Origin: Aurantibacter_A sp039941195
Lineage (GTDB): Bacteria > Bacteroidota > Bacteroidia > Flavobacteriales > Flavobacteriaceae
Length of the DNA: 64,000 nucleotides
Assembly: GCF_039941195.1 (NCBI RefSeq)
Contig: NZ_JBDVFA010000098.1
Span: forward strand, 1-64,000
Direction: 5' to 3'
Below are positions 27,405-36,446 of this stretch, piece after piece; the first letter of the stretch is position 1, and every line of letters begins with the position of its first letter. The translations under genes and the position numbers were made by a program. The notes under the pieces are model-generated. The model was given only the letters and a program-made list of their open reading frames with translations. It was not told the DNA's origin and made no database searches.

Positions 27405-28184
27405 TTAAAGTGCTCTATCTAAATGTGTATATCCACCATCAACATAAACTAATTGACCAGTGGTGTGACTTGAAGCTTCTGACAATAAAAAGGCAACAGA
27501 ATTTCCTATTTCACGTGCAGTCGTCATTCTGTTTTCTAATGGAATTTTTTCGGTTATACCTTTTAACTTTTTCTCAGGTTCGTCAAAAGTTTTAATCCAT
27601 CTTTCATATAGCGGCGTAAAACATTCGGCAACCATTACGGCGTTTACACGAATACTATATGGAAGTAACTCCACCGCCCATTCTCTTGTTAAAGCATTTC
27701 GCCCACCGTTAGCGGCAGCATATCCTGAAGTTCCACCTTGACCGGTAACTGACGTTTTGGAACCAATATTTACGATAGCACCTTTACTTTTTTTAAGTTC
27801 GGGTAAGGCATGATGCGCCATTAAATAATAGTGAACTAAGTTTTTTTGAAGAGAAGACATAAAATCTTCATAATTACCATTTTCTAAACTAACCCCATCA
27901 TTTACTCCTGCATTATTTACAAGTCCGTCTATTTTACCAAAACGCTCAACGGCACTTTTAATAGCATTTTCACATTGTTTGGGATCCGTGAGCTCAGCAA
28001 AAGCAAAAGCCACTGTTGCACCAGATGCTTCTAGGTCTTCGGCAGCTTTAATAATAGTTGGTTGATTTCTGCCTATGATAAAGATAATTGCTCCTTCCGC
28101 AGCAAGTACCTCACAAATACCGAAACCAATGCCTTTTGACCCTCCAGTAACAACAATGACCTTATCCTTTAACTTTAAATCCAT
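27405..28184 (-). CDS. SDR oxidoreductase, probable L-fucose dehydrogenase
   Basis: Probable first step of the non-phosphorylating pathway: L-fucose to L-fuconolactone with NAD(P)+. It is 259 aa with the cofactor motif VTGGSKGIGFGI, NNAG (LVNNAGVND) and catalytic Ser (NIGSKTSVTG). The YxxxK motif reads GYAAANGGR: Tyr is present but the expected Lys is Asn (codon AAC on the minus strand, near 27713). ALTREWAVELLPY and the DGGYTHLD end fit the fucose/rhamnose dehydrogenase group. Of the two SDRs in the operon I assign this one to fucose and the other to the keto-deoxy acid, with moderate confidence. Confidence 0.75.
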   Translation of the reverse strand: MDLKLKDKVIVVTGGSKGIGFGICEVLAAEGAIIFIIGRNQPTIIKAAEDLEASGATVAFAFAELTDPKQCENAIKSAVERFGKIDGLVNNAGVNDGVSLENGNYEDFMSSLQKNLVHYYLMAHHALPELKKSKGAIVNIGSKTSVTGQGGTSGYAAANGGRNALTREWAVELLPYSIRVNAVMVAECFTPLYERWIKTFDEPEKKLKGITEKIPLENRMTTAREIGNSVAFLLSEASSHTTGQLVYVDGGYTHLDRAL

Positions 28185-28200
28185 TTATTTTTTTCTAATT

Positions 28201-29055
28201 TTATTGGTAAGCTTTAATATCTTGTTTTGAACTACCTAATCCTTCGATTCCCAATTCTACAACATCGCCAGCCTTTAAATATTTATTTGGGCTAAAACCA
28301 AAACCAACTCCAGAAGGCGTACCTGTTGAAATAATATCACCTGGTAATAAAGTCATATACTGACTAATATAACTCACTACTTGTTCTATATTAAAAATAA
28401 AATCAGAGGTGTTACTATCTTGAAGTTTCTCACCGTTTAATGATAGCCAAAGATCCAAATTGTTTGGGTCTTTAATTTCATCAGATGTAGCTATAAAAGG
28501 CCCTAATGGAGCGAAAGTATCACAACCTTTCCCCTTACACCATTGACCTTCCTTTTCAATTTGAAAAGCACGCTCGCTATAATCGTTATGTAAAACATAT
28601 CCTGCAATATGGTCATAGGCATCTGCTTCTGATACATAAGATGCTTTTTTACCGATTACAATGGCTAGTTCCACTTCCCAGTCAGTTTTTTCACTATTCT
28701 TTGGAATGATTACATCATCATTTGGACCAACAATTGCAGAAGTAGCTTTAAAGAATAATACGGGTTCTTTAGGAATTGTCATACCACTTTCTGCAGCATG
28801 TTTAGCATAATTTAACCCAACACATACTATTTTCGAAGGTCTCACCAAAGGCGACCCTAATCTTTCGCCTTCAGCAACTACAGGGCAACTATCTAGGTTA
28901 CTTTGCAACCATTTCTCTAACCGCTCTATTCCATCTCCACCAAAGAAGTTTTCATCAAAATCTTGACCAAATGCTGAAACATCTATACGTGATCCGTTAT
29001 CTAATTGAACTCCTGGTTTTTCACCACCTACTTTACCAAATCTTATTAATTTCAT
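28201..29055 (-). CDS. Fumarylacetoacetase-family hydrolase, probable 2,4-diketo-3-deoxy-L-fuconate hydrolase
   Basis: A 284-aa FAH-fold metal enzyme proposed to split 2,4-diketo-3-deoxy-L-fuconate into pyruvate and L-lactate. The fold motifs are KIVCVGLNYAKHAAESG, PVLFFKATSAIVGPND, the metal-binding DWEVELAIVIGKKA, and LLPGDIISTGTPSGVGFG. The neighbours supply the preceding dehydratase and dehydrogenase and the following lactate dehydrogenase, matching the pathway first worked out in Xanthomonas. Other acylpyruvases share the fold, so the substrate rests on context. Confidence 0.87.
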   Translation of the reverse strand: MKLIRFGKVGGEKPGVQLDNGSRIDVSAFGQDFDENFFGGDGIERLEKWLQSNLDSCPVVAEGERLGSPLVRPSKIVCVGLNYAKHAAESGMTIPKEPVLFFKATSAIVGPNDDVIIPKNSEKTDWEVELAIVIGKKASYVSEADAYDHIAGYVLHNDYSERAFQIEKEGQWCKGKGCDTFAPLGPFIATSDEIKDPNNLDLWLSLNGEKLQDSNTSDFIFNIEQVVSYISQYMTLLPGDIISTGTPSGVGFGFSPNKYLKAGDVVELGIEGLGSSKQDIKAYQ

Positions 29056-29102
29056 TTAATCTTACTTAATATATTATAAATTTAATTTTATCACCTTTTA
29101 AC

Positions 29103-29879
29103 CTATGAGCCGTTGAGGGTTGTAAAACCTCCATCTATTGAAAAATTAGTTCCTGTGATAAATGAGGCTTCATCGGAACATAAATATAAGGCCATATTTG
29201 CAATCTCCTCTGGTTTTCCCATACGACCTATAGGTTGAGTTTTCGAAAGCTTTTCGAACATCTCTTTTTCTTTTCCAGGATAATTCTTTTTAATAAAGCC
29301 ATCTACAAACGGTGTGTGAACTCTACCAGGAGAAATACAATTACAGCGAATACCATAATTCAAATAATCTTTTGCTACTGAGTAGGTCATTGTTAATACT
29401 GCTCCCTTTGTCATAGAATAAGCAAATCGGTCATTTATTCCAACAGAAGAAGCTATTGATGCCATGTTTATTATAACACCACCTTTATCTTTTAAACTAC
29501 TAATACCAGCATGCATACAATTATAAACACCCTTAATATTTACCTCGTATAAACGATCTAAATCTTCTTCATTAGTATTTTCCAAATTGCCAATATGTGC
29601 TATTCCGGCGTTGTTTATTAGAATATCTATTGGGCCTTCAACCATAATAGACTCAAAGGCTTTTTTTACCTCGCCACCCTTGGCAACATTACAACTATAG
29701 ACATTGGCTTTACCACCAATGTTCTCAATAGACTTTATTGTATCTACCGCACTAGAAGCCTGTAACTCAAGAATATGTACGATAGCGCCTTGCGCTGCAA
29801 GTGCTATACAGATTGCTTGACCAATACCACTACCTCCACCTGTTACTACAGCACTTTTATTTTCTAAACTAAATTTCAT
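29103..29879 (-). CDS. SDR oxidoreductase, probable 2-keto-3-deoxy-L-fuconate dehydrogenase
   Basis: Proposed to oxidise 2-keto-3-deoxy-L-fuconate at C4 to the 2,4-diketo acid. It is 258 aa from the ATG at 29879 (MKFSLENKSAVVTGGGSGIG); a TTG two codons upstream is less likely. The complete classical SDR site is present: NNAG (LINNAGIAH), Ser (NMASIASSVG), Tyr and Lys (AYSMTKGAV). The start overlaps the end of the fuconate dehydratase gene by 11 nt, so the two are translationally coupled and act in successive steps. Confidence 0.83.
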   Translation of the reverse strand: MKFSLENKSAVVTGGGSGIGQAICIALAAQGAIVHILELQASSAVDTIKSIENIGGKANVYSCNVAKGGEVKKAFESIMVEGPIDILINNAGIAHIGNLENTNEEDLDRLYEVNIKGVYNCMHAGISSLKDKGGVIINMASIASSVGINDRFAYSMTKGAVLTMTYSVAKDYLNYGIRCNCISPGRVHTPFVDGFIKKNYPGKEKEMFEKLSKTQPIGRMGKPEEIANMALYLCSDEASFITGTNFSIDGGFTTLNGS

Positions 29880-31212
29880 TTGCAACTGAATTCATTATGT
29901 TTAATTCTTCTTTCCAAAAACTCCCATTAGGAAACCTAAATTCTGCAATAGATTCTGGCTTCATAGTTATACTATAACCCGCCATTTCTGGTGGCGTATA
30001 TGCTCCATTTTTTATAACTACCGGGTCATAAAAATGTTCATGTAAATGATCTACAAATTCAATAATTCTATTTTCAAGTGAACCGCTTATTGCAATATAA
30101 TCAATCATAGAGAGATGTTGCACATATTCACAAAGTCCAACTCCACCGGCATGTGGACATACAGGAATTTTAAATTTAGCTGCCATTAATAAAATGGCCA
30201 AAATTTCATTTACACCACCTACTCTACAACTATCAATTTGGCAAATTCCAATAGCTTCCGCTTGCAACAACTGCTTGAACATCACCCTATTTTGACAATG
30301 CTCACCAGTAGCCACTTTAATTGGGGAAACTGCCTTTGCTATTTTAGCATGACCTAAAATATCATCGGGACTAGTTGGTTCTTCTATCCAATATGGATTG
30401 AACTTTTTAAGTTCAGCCATATTATCGATAGCCTCATCAACATCCCATTTTTGGTTAGCATCCATCATAAGTCTTAAATCTGGACCTATTTCTTCACGAA
30501 TGATAGCAGCTCTTCGCATATCATCTTTTAAATCTGAACCTACTTTAATTTTCATATGATCAAAACCAGCAGCTTTTGCTTCTTGACATAAGCGTCTCAT
30601 TTTCTCATCAGAATATCCTAACCAACCTGCAGAAGTTGTATAAGCAGGATATCCATTTTCTATTAAATGATTAACTCTATCTTGTTTAGTAGCTGCTTTT
30701 CCCTTAAGCATTTCGAGCGCTTCATCAGGAGTAATAGCATCTGTTATATAGGTGAAATCAACACATTTTACCAGATCTTCAGGTGACATGTCTGCCAGTA
30801 ATTTCCATAAAGGTTTACCTTCAGCTTTAGCATATAAATCCCATACTGCATTCACCACCGCCCCAGTCGCTAAATGAATTACACCTTTTTCGGGGCCCAA
30901 CCAACGTAACTGGCTATCACCAGTAATCATTTTCCAAAAAGCACCCATATTCGTTGTAAAACTTTCAAGCGTTTTACCCACGATTAATGGAGCTAATGAA
31001 TTTATTGCTGCTGCACATAATTCATTTCCTCTTCCAATTGTAAATGTAAGCCCATGCCCTTCTATGCCTGCTTCTGAATCTGTTTTAAGAATAACATAAG
31101 CAGCAGAATAATCTGGATCGGGGTTCATAGCATCTGAGCCATCCAAAGATTTGCTGGTCGGAAAACGCACATCTTCTATTACTACTTCTGTTATTGTAAT
31201 TGGTTTTGTCAT
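29869..31212 (-). CDS. L-fuconate dehydratase, enolase superfamily
   Basis: Dehydrates L-fuconate to 2-keto-3-deoxy-L-fuconate. The ATG at 31212 (MTKPITITEVVIEDVRFPTS) gives 447 aa; a 16-residue upstream extension is leader. Enolase-superfamily residues are visible: KxK in HMKIKVGSD, metal ligands in LMMDANQKWD, WIEEPTSPDD and VATGEHCQNR, and the His of CPHAGGVGLCEYVQH. FTIGRGNELCAAAI and the insert ending CVDFTYITDAITPDEAL are typical of fuconate dehydratases. First gene of the catabolic operon, preceded by one of the three shared promoters. Confidence 0.92.
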   Translation of the reverse strand: MTKPITITEVVIEDVRFPTSKSLDGSDAMNPDPDYSAAYVILKTDSEAGIEGHGLTFTIGRGNELCAAAINSLAPLIVGKTLESFTTNMGAFWKMITGDSQLRWLGPEKGVIHLATGAVVNAVWDLYAKAEGKPLWKLLADMSPEDLVKCVDFTYITDAITPDEALEMLKGKAATKQDRVNHLIENGYPAYTTSAGWLGYSDEKMRRLCQEAKAAGFDHMKIKVGSDLKDDMRRAAIIREEIGPDLRLMMDANQKWDVDEAIDNMAELKKFNPYWIEEPTSPDDILGHAKIAKAVSPIKVATGEHCQNRVMFKQLLQAEAIGICQIDSCRVGGVNEILAILLMAAKFKIPVCPHAGGVGLCEYVQHLSMIDYIAISGSLENRIIEFVDHLHEHFYDPVVIKNGAYTPPEMAGYSITMKPESIAEFRFPNGSFWKEELNIMNSVANEI

Positions 31213-31228
31213 GAATTTAGTTTTAAAG

Positions 31229-31294
31229 CAAACGTAATATTTCAAACTAGGGCTAACCACTATTTTAGTTGCAGCATTTGATACTTTTTTTGCT
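31229..31294 (-). promoter_or_regulatory. Shared-motif promoter C, fucose catabolic operon
   Basis: On the minus strand the 15-nt core GCAAAAAAAGTATCA (31293-31279) lies exactly 57 nt before the -7 box TACGTTTG (31236-31229). AGTGG (31261-31257) ends 20 nt before that box. The same layout occurs upstream of susC and of the fucosidase gene. This copy is the weakest: the middle half of the element is not conserved. Confidence 0.6.
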
Positions 31295-31370
31295 ATATTT
31301 TGTATTTTATTATTCTTTATTTACATTTTACCATTAACATTGTCTACCCTACTCAACTATTAGACAGTTA

Positions 31371-34300
31371 TTATTTAAATTCAACAAATTGAATACTGTC
31401 ATTATTTACAGCAAACAGAAACCCTTTTTTCTCTGTTCGTTCTCTTATAATTGGCACTATACTTTTAACTTCCTTATCCATTAAAAGTCCACTCTCAGTC
31501 ATAGGAATTGAAGTAAAACTTTTGTCTTTATTATTTTTAAGTACTAGTCCAATTCCGGCATCAGACCTCGGTGTTTCGACTTCCGCATCATATAGGTTCC
31601 CAGCAATTAATAGATCTTGAAAACCGTCCTGGTTATAATCGAAAACGGCGATGTCGTTTATAGACGAAATTTGTGCTTCAATAGGGAGTTCATGAGTTTG
31701 AAATTCCCCATTTCCTTTATTTTCAAACCATTGATGTGCAAAGGTATTTATAGTTTTATGCATTGAATTCTCCAACATTTTTTCACCATAAATATCATCT
31801 AGTTTGGCAGATGCAAAAGAAGCATAGGTCTCAAAATTCTTTTTTATCATAGGTATTTGTTGGGAAGAACATTCTCTACCTCTCACAGGAAGTTTAACTC
31901 CTTTTTTGGTAACACTTAATACAATGTCTTGCCTATTATTTTCGTCGAAATCATTCACATAAATCTCAAAAGGTGACTTCTCTGAACTTTTATACTTACT
32001 ATTCAATCCTAGGTTTCCTGCAAAAATATCGAGATCACCATCATTATCTAGATCTGCTGTTTCAATAGTATTCCACCAACCAACAGTATTCTGAAAATTT
32101 AATTCCTCCGTTACATTCTTCAACTGATTACCTTCATTTTTAAAAAAAGTAATTGGCATCCACTCGCCACTAACAATAAGATCATTTCTCCCATCATTAT
32201 TATAGTCGAACCATAAAGCATCAGTAATCATTCCTAAATTTCGTAGTTCTGGAGCAACTTTTTCAATTACATTTTCAAATTTTAAGGCCCCATCTTTCCC
32301 ACCTTTATTTTCTAACAAATAACTAACCGGAGGTTGTAGGTAATAACCTGGAACAATTCTCCCACCCACAAAAATATCGAGGTCTCCATCACCGTCGAAA
32401 TCTAATGGCAAGACCTTAAGACCACTTGAATTAATTTTAGGCAAAGCACTTACCGATTTAACAAATCCATTCGCAGTATTAATATAAATTCGATCTTGGT
32501 ATTCTTCTTTGTTCAGTGCTACATTATTACCACCACTTACAACATATAAATCTTGATCACCATCATTATCAAAATCTGAAAAAACTGCACCAACATCTTC
32601 AAAGCCATAATCATTAACCCATGGGCCATTTATCTCAGTAAATTTTCCTTTATCATCTTGAGTAAATAATGCGCCTTTTTTGTTCTTAGCATTACCAATA
32701 AAAAAATCATCAAGACCATCATTATTTACATCGCCAACAGCTAAAGCTGGTCCTAATTGAGAATTCTGGTGTGGCAATAATGGTTCAACTAAAAAATCAT
32801 CGTAATAATCTTCTTGGTGTTTAAAAATTATTTTCGACTCTTTGGTTATATTGGTAAAATGTTTTTGATTGATACTATTATCCTTCTTGTTTAAAAAGGC
32901 ATTGTCGTAATCGATATTCAATATCTGATTCGCCTTTATATTAGTAAGTAATTGTTTTTTATTATTTGGCCAGAAAACTTCAACTTCATCAACAGTTTCC
33001 GATTGGCCCAAACCAAAATGTAGGATTGGCTCAACACTAGATTGAAAACCTCTAGTTGGGCTTTGTTCCATCCATTGTGTTACTCCTTGAGTTACAATTT
33101 TTAATTTAGCCCCTAAACCCATAGGGTTTTGCTTAGATCCTTTTAACGTAAATCTTAAAAAATTAGCAGCATCATTTTTGTTCTCTAATAAAGTAGCTTG
33201 AGCATCAATATTATTTAGAACCATATCTAAATCACCATCATTATCAAGATCACCATAAGCAACTCCATTGGAAAAACCTTTTACATTTCCTTGCCATTCT
33301 TTAGACACGTCTTCAAATTTATAGTTCCCTTTATTCTGAAATATATAATTCTCAATAGGTGTGGACGGTGCTTTTTGCATGTCTATTTTATCAGCCACCA
33401 ATTTAGTTTGCTTATCACTATTCTGTAAGTCATTATTATTTACATCTAATCGCATGCCATTAGTAATGATGATATCTTTTAAACCATCATTATCAAAATC
33501 AGCAAAAAGTGGAGCCCAACTCCAATCTGTTGTAGCGATACCCGTGAGCCTAGCTACATTACTTAGAATTGGCAATCCATCTTCATCAACACCATTATTT
33601 ACTTGTAGGCTATTCTGCATGTACTGATAATGAAAGCCTAAATCAACCATGGAATAAAAAGATGCAGGGTTCATACTCGCCATATTCGTTTTTGAACGAA
33701 AATGATCATTTGGTGTCATATCGACTTGAACCAAATCCATAAAACCATCATTGTTAAAATCTGCTGCATCTACACCCATTCCAAACATAGAGGTTTGACG
33801 TGTAGTTTGTTTTAGCTTTTCCGAAAAAGTACCATCACCATTGTTTATATAGAAATAATCCGGCACGTTAAAATCATTAGAAACATATAAATCTTGCCAT
33901 CCATCATTATTAAAATCTGAAGCAACAACTCCAAGGGAAAGACCAAAATTCAACAAGTTAGATTCTTCAGTTACATCTTCAAACTTTCCATCTCCATTAT
34001 TTCGGTACAAATGCCCTGATTCTTCATAATTTCTTCTTTGCATTTTATTATAATAATATTCATTGGGCATAGTCAATGGTATTATCGGATAATTTGCTAC
34101 ATATAAATCTAAGTCATCGTCATTATCATAGTCAAAAAAAGTAGCTTGAATAGAATTGCTAGCATCCCCAATACCATAATCATCAGCCATTTCTGTAAAG
34201 GTTAAATCGCCATTATTAATAAGTAGCTGGTTTTCTGTTTTATTTCCTAAACCAGAAACGCTTAAATAAATATCTAACCAACCATCTGCATTTATATCTA

Positions 34301-34679
34301 CCATGGTCACGCCAGTATACCATCTGGAGTCACCAGCCACAGGATTATTTACACTAATATCCTCAAATTTCATTTTACCATTATTAAGATAAAGTTTATT
34401 TGAAGCCATATTACCAGTTAAATAAACATCGGTTAGGCCATCATTATTTATATCACCCATAGCAACACCGCCACCCATGTAGATATATGGAAAAGTGTTA
34501 TAATTTAATGTATCGGTAATTTTAATCGTATTACTAAAATCAATGCCAGATTGGTTTGAATTGACAACTTCAAAACCTTGTGATTTTAATTCTTTTTCTT
34601 CATTTTTATTCACACAACTTATGGCAAGGCTAGAAAGAAAAAGAACCACTATTTTGACTTTTTTTAGCATGTACTTCAT
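31371..34679 (-). CDS. FG-GAP/VCBS repeat lipoprotein with UnbV/ASPIC domain (CRTAC1-like)
   Basis: An 1102-aa predicted surface or periplasm-facing lipoprotein: a signal peptide with lipobox LAISC (Cys22). At least a dozen calcium-binding repeats of the type DFNNDGWQDL, DFDNDGLKDI, DLDNDGDLDM, DFDGDGDLDI and DYNNDGRNDL form beta-propellers on both sides of a UnbV/ASPIC domain (about 510-600: GLGAKLKIVTQGVTQWMEQ, ILHFGLGQSETVDEVEVFWP). Such proteins are frequent in PULs of marine Bacteroidetes, but their role (glycan or protein binding) is unknown. It lies between susD and the catabolic operon; a terminator after susD suggests separate expression. Confidence 0.85.
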   Translation of the reverse strand: MKYMLKKVKIVVLFLSSLAISCVNKNEEKELKSQGFEVVNSNQSGIDFSNTIKITDTLNYNTFPYIYMGGGVAMGDINNDGLTDVYLTGNMASNKLYLNNGKMKFEDISVNNPVAGDSRWYTGVTMVDINADGWLDIYLSVSGLGNKTENQLLINNGDLTFTEMADDYGIGDASNSIQATFFDYDNDDDLDLYVANYPIIPLTMPNEYYYNKMQRRNYEESGHLYRNNGDGKFEDVTEESNLLNFGLSLGVVASDFNNDGWQDLYVSNDFNVPDYFYINNGDGTFSEKLKQTTRQTSMFGMGVDAADFNNDGFMDLVQVDMTPNDHFRSKTNMASMNPASFYSMVDLGFHYQYMQNSLQVNNGVDEDGLPILSNVARLTGIATTDWSWAPLFADFDNDGLKDIIITNGMRLDVNNNDLQNSDKQTKLVADKIDMQKAPSTPIENYIFQNKGNYKFEDVSKEWQGNVKGFSNGVAYGDLDNDGDLDMVLNNIDAQATLLENKNDAANFLRFTLKGSKQNPMGLGAKLKIVTQGVTQWMEQSPTRGFQSSVEPILHFGLGQSETVDEVEVFWPNNKKQLLTNIKANQILNIDYDNAFLNKKDNSINQKHFTNITKESKIIFKHQEDYYDDFLVEPLLPHQNSQLGPALAVGDVNNDGLDDFFIGNAKNKKGALFTQDDKGKFTEINGPWVNDYGFEDVGAVFSDFDNDGDQDLYVVSGGNNVALNKEEYQDRIYINTANGFVKSVSALPKINSSGLKVLPLDFDGDGDLDIFVGGRIVPGYYLQPPVSYLLENKGGKDGALKFENVIEKVAPELRNLGMITDALWFDYNNDGRNDLIVSGEWMPITFFKNEGNQLKNVTEELNFQNTVGWWNTIETADLDNDGDLDIFAGNLGLNSKYKSSEKSPFEIYVNDFDENNRQDIVLSVTKKGVKLPVRGRECSSQQIPMIKKNFETYASFASAKLDDIYGEKMLENSMHKTINTFAHQWFENKGNGEFQTHELPIEAQISSINDIAVFDYNQDGFQDLLIAGNLYDAEVETPRSDAGIGLVLKNNKDKSFTSIPMTESGLLMDKEVKSIVPIIRERTEKKGFLFAVNNDSIQFVEFK

Positions 34680-34825
34680 AAGATTCTTAACAGAATAATG
34701 AGCTATGAATATTTTATAAAATGAGAATTAACACTAATCTGTATAGCGTAAAATTAATTCCTACAATGTAAGACAATTCTAAAATTTCTTAAAACAAATA
34801 ACTCAATTTTAATAGTTGAAAAAAC

Positions 34826-34859
34826 AAGATAATCCCCAGCGCTAACTGAGGACTATCTT
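34826..34859 (-). terminator. Terminator after susD
   Basis: On the minus strand AAGATAGTCCTCAG and CTGGGGATTATCTT form a 14-bp stem with two G-U pairs and a TTAGCG loop, followed by GTTTTTT. It closes the susCD transcription unit 34 nt past the susD stop. Confidence 0.75.
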
Positions 34860-34893
34860 CAACTCAAAACTAATTCAATAAACTAATAAAATA

Positions 34894-36426
34894 TTACCAT
34901 CCCGGATTTTGGTTTAGGTTGGGATTTGCTTCTACATCTTGTGCCGGGATTGGTAAATATTCATGTCTTCCTCTAATAAAGGTTCCTAGACTATTGGATC
35001 TAAATTCTGGATTTTGCTCGAATCTGTCAGCAGCAATTCCCCATCTATTTAAATCAAACATTCTATTGCCTTCAATAGCTAATTCTTTTACTCTTTCATC
35101 TCTAATAGCTTCTCTAAGGTCGGCTTGGTTAAGCCCACTAATAACAGGCATGTTTACTCTATCTCTAACTTCTTTAAGAGCATCTAAAGCATTTTGAGAA
35201 CCACCATTAACTTCATTTTCCGCCTCAGCATACATTAAAAGCACATCTGCATATCTGAAAATTTTCCAGTTGTTCGTTGCACCCTGCCATGAACCTGGTG
35301 TTAATGCATTTTCTCTTCTGAAGTTTAAATATTTTCGATTCCACACTCTATTCAAATCATCGCCAAGCATTGTCTCTGTAAAAACATCTTGGTAAATCAT
35401 AGCACCAGGATAATTCCATAGTAAAGTTGCCTTTGCTCTTGGGTCTTCTTCAGCATCAACTGTTTGTTCATTTAAGAACAAATCCAATACCCATTGGTTT
35501 ACGCTAAAACTTTGCTGACTACTATAGTTACGAGGTGCAACATCTGCTTCCCAAGCTTGTGCTCTATACACATTACCACCTGCACCACCCCAAGCACCTG
35601 TTTCATTACCATCATATTGAATTTCAAATAACGATTCTTTCGTGTTCTTTAATTCTTCGGTGAAATTGTCATTATAGTTTTCATTAAGCTCATAAAAACC
35701 AGAATCTATTACTTTCTTAAGCTCAATAGCAGCATTAGTATAGTCATGCGTATATAAATAACTTCTACCTAAAAAAGCAGTTGCCGCACCCCAAGTAGCT
35801 CTGCCTACTTCCCCTTTTGGCGGTTGACCATCCTGTGGCAAATTAGCCTGTGCTATAGTAAAATCGCTAATGACTGAGGCATAGGTTGCTTCGATTGTTG
35901 AATTTGGTAAGAATAAATCATCTAAACCACTAGCTTCCTCCAGACTTAATGGAGAAGTAGCCCATAAGTTTACGATATAGAAATAAGCTAATCCTCTCAA
36001 GAAATGAGCCTCGCCTAATATTTCACTTTTTCTTGCCTCATCCATTTCAATTTCTGGCACTCTATTTATAACTTGGTTAGCTCTTGAAACCATATTATAA
36101 AACTCAGTATAAATCTCTCTATTTCTAGGGTTTTCAGGTCGTATAGATAATGCGCCTGCATCATTCACATTTGACTGTGGAAATGGATTAGCAATATCTG
36201 ATCTATGAATAAGATGTATTCCTGTTAATATTCTACCAAATAATGGAATAGTTGGTAGTGGTGCATAAACAGCTGTTAAGCCACCTTCTGCATGTTCTTC
36301 ATTTTGCCAAAAACTCTCGGGAGTTGGACTATTCGGATTTGTAATATCTAATTCATTGGAGCAACTATTGAAGGAAAACAGACCTACAATCACCAATGCC
36401 AGATATATTTTTATATTATTTTTCAT
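34894..36426 (-). CDS. susD: SusD/RagB-family glycan-binding lipoprotein
   Basis: A surface lipoprotein that captures oligosaccharide and closes over the SusC transporter. It is 510 aa with signal peptide and lipobox (LFSFNSCSNELD). Family features are NPNSPTPESFWQNEEHAEGGLTA-type residues near position 35, TPR-like stretches with LGEAHFLRGLAYFYIVNLW, and the C-terminal block VLLMYAEAENEVNGG, IRDERVKELAIEGNRMFDL and YLPIPAQDVEANPNL. It lies 20 nt downstream of susC. The glycan is inferred from neighbours: fucose-containing sulfated polysaccharide. Confidence 0.95.
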   Translation of the reverse strand: MKNNIKIYLALVIVGLFSFNSCSNELDITNPNSPTPESFWQNEEHAEGGLTAVYAPLPTIPLFGRILTGIHLIHRSDIANPFPQSNVNDAGALSIRPENPRNREIYTEFYNMVSRANQVINRVPEIEMDEARKSEILGEAHFLRGLAYFYIVNLWATSPLSLEEASGLDDLFLPNSTIEATYASVISDFTIAQANLPQDGQPPKGEVGRATWGAATAFLGRSYLYTHDYTNAAIELKKVIDSGFYELNENYNDNFTEELKNTKESLFEIQYDGNETGAWGGAGGNVYRAQAWEADVAPRNYSSQQSFSVNQWVLDLFLNEQTVDAEEDPRAKATLLWNYPGAMIYQDVFTETMLGDDLNRVWNRKYLNFRRENALTPGSWQGATNNWKIFRYADVLLMYAEAENEVNGGSQNALDALKEVRDRVNMPVISGLNQADLREAIRDERVKELAIEGNRMFDLNRWGIAADRFEQNPEFRSNSLGTFIRGRHEYLPIPAQDVEANPNLNQNPGW

Positions 36427-36446
36427 TTTATATTTTTTTTAATTTT

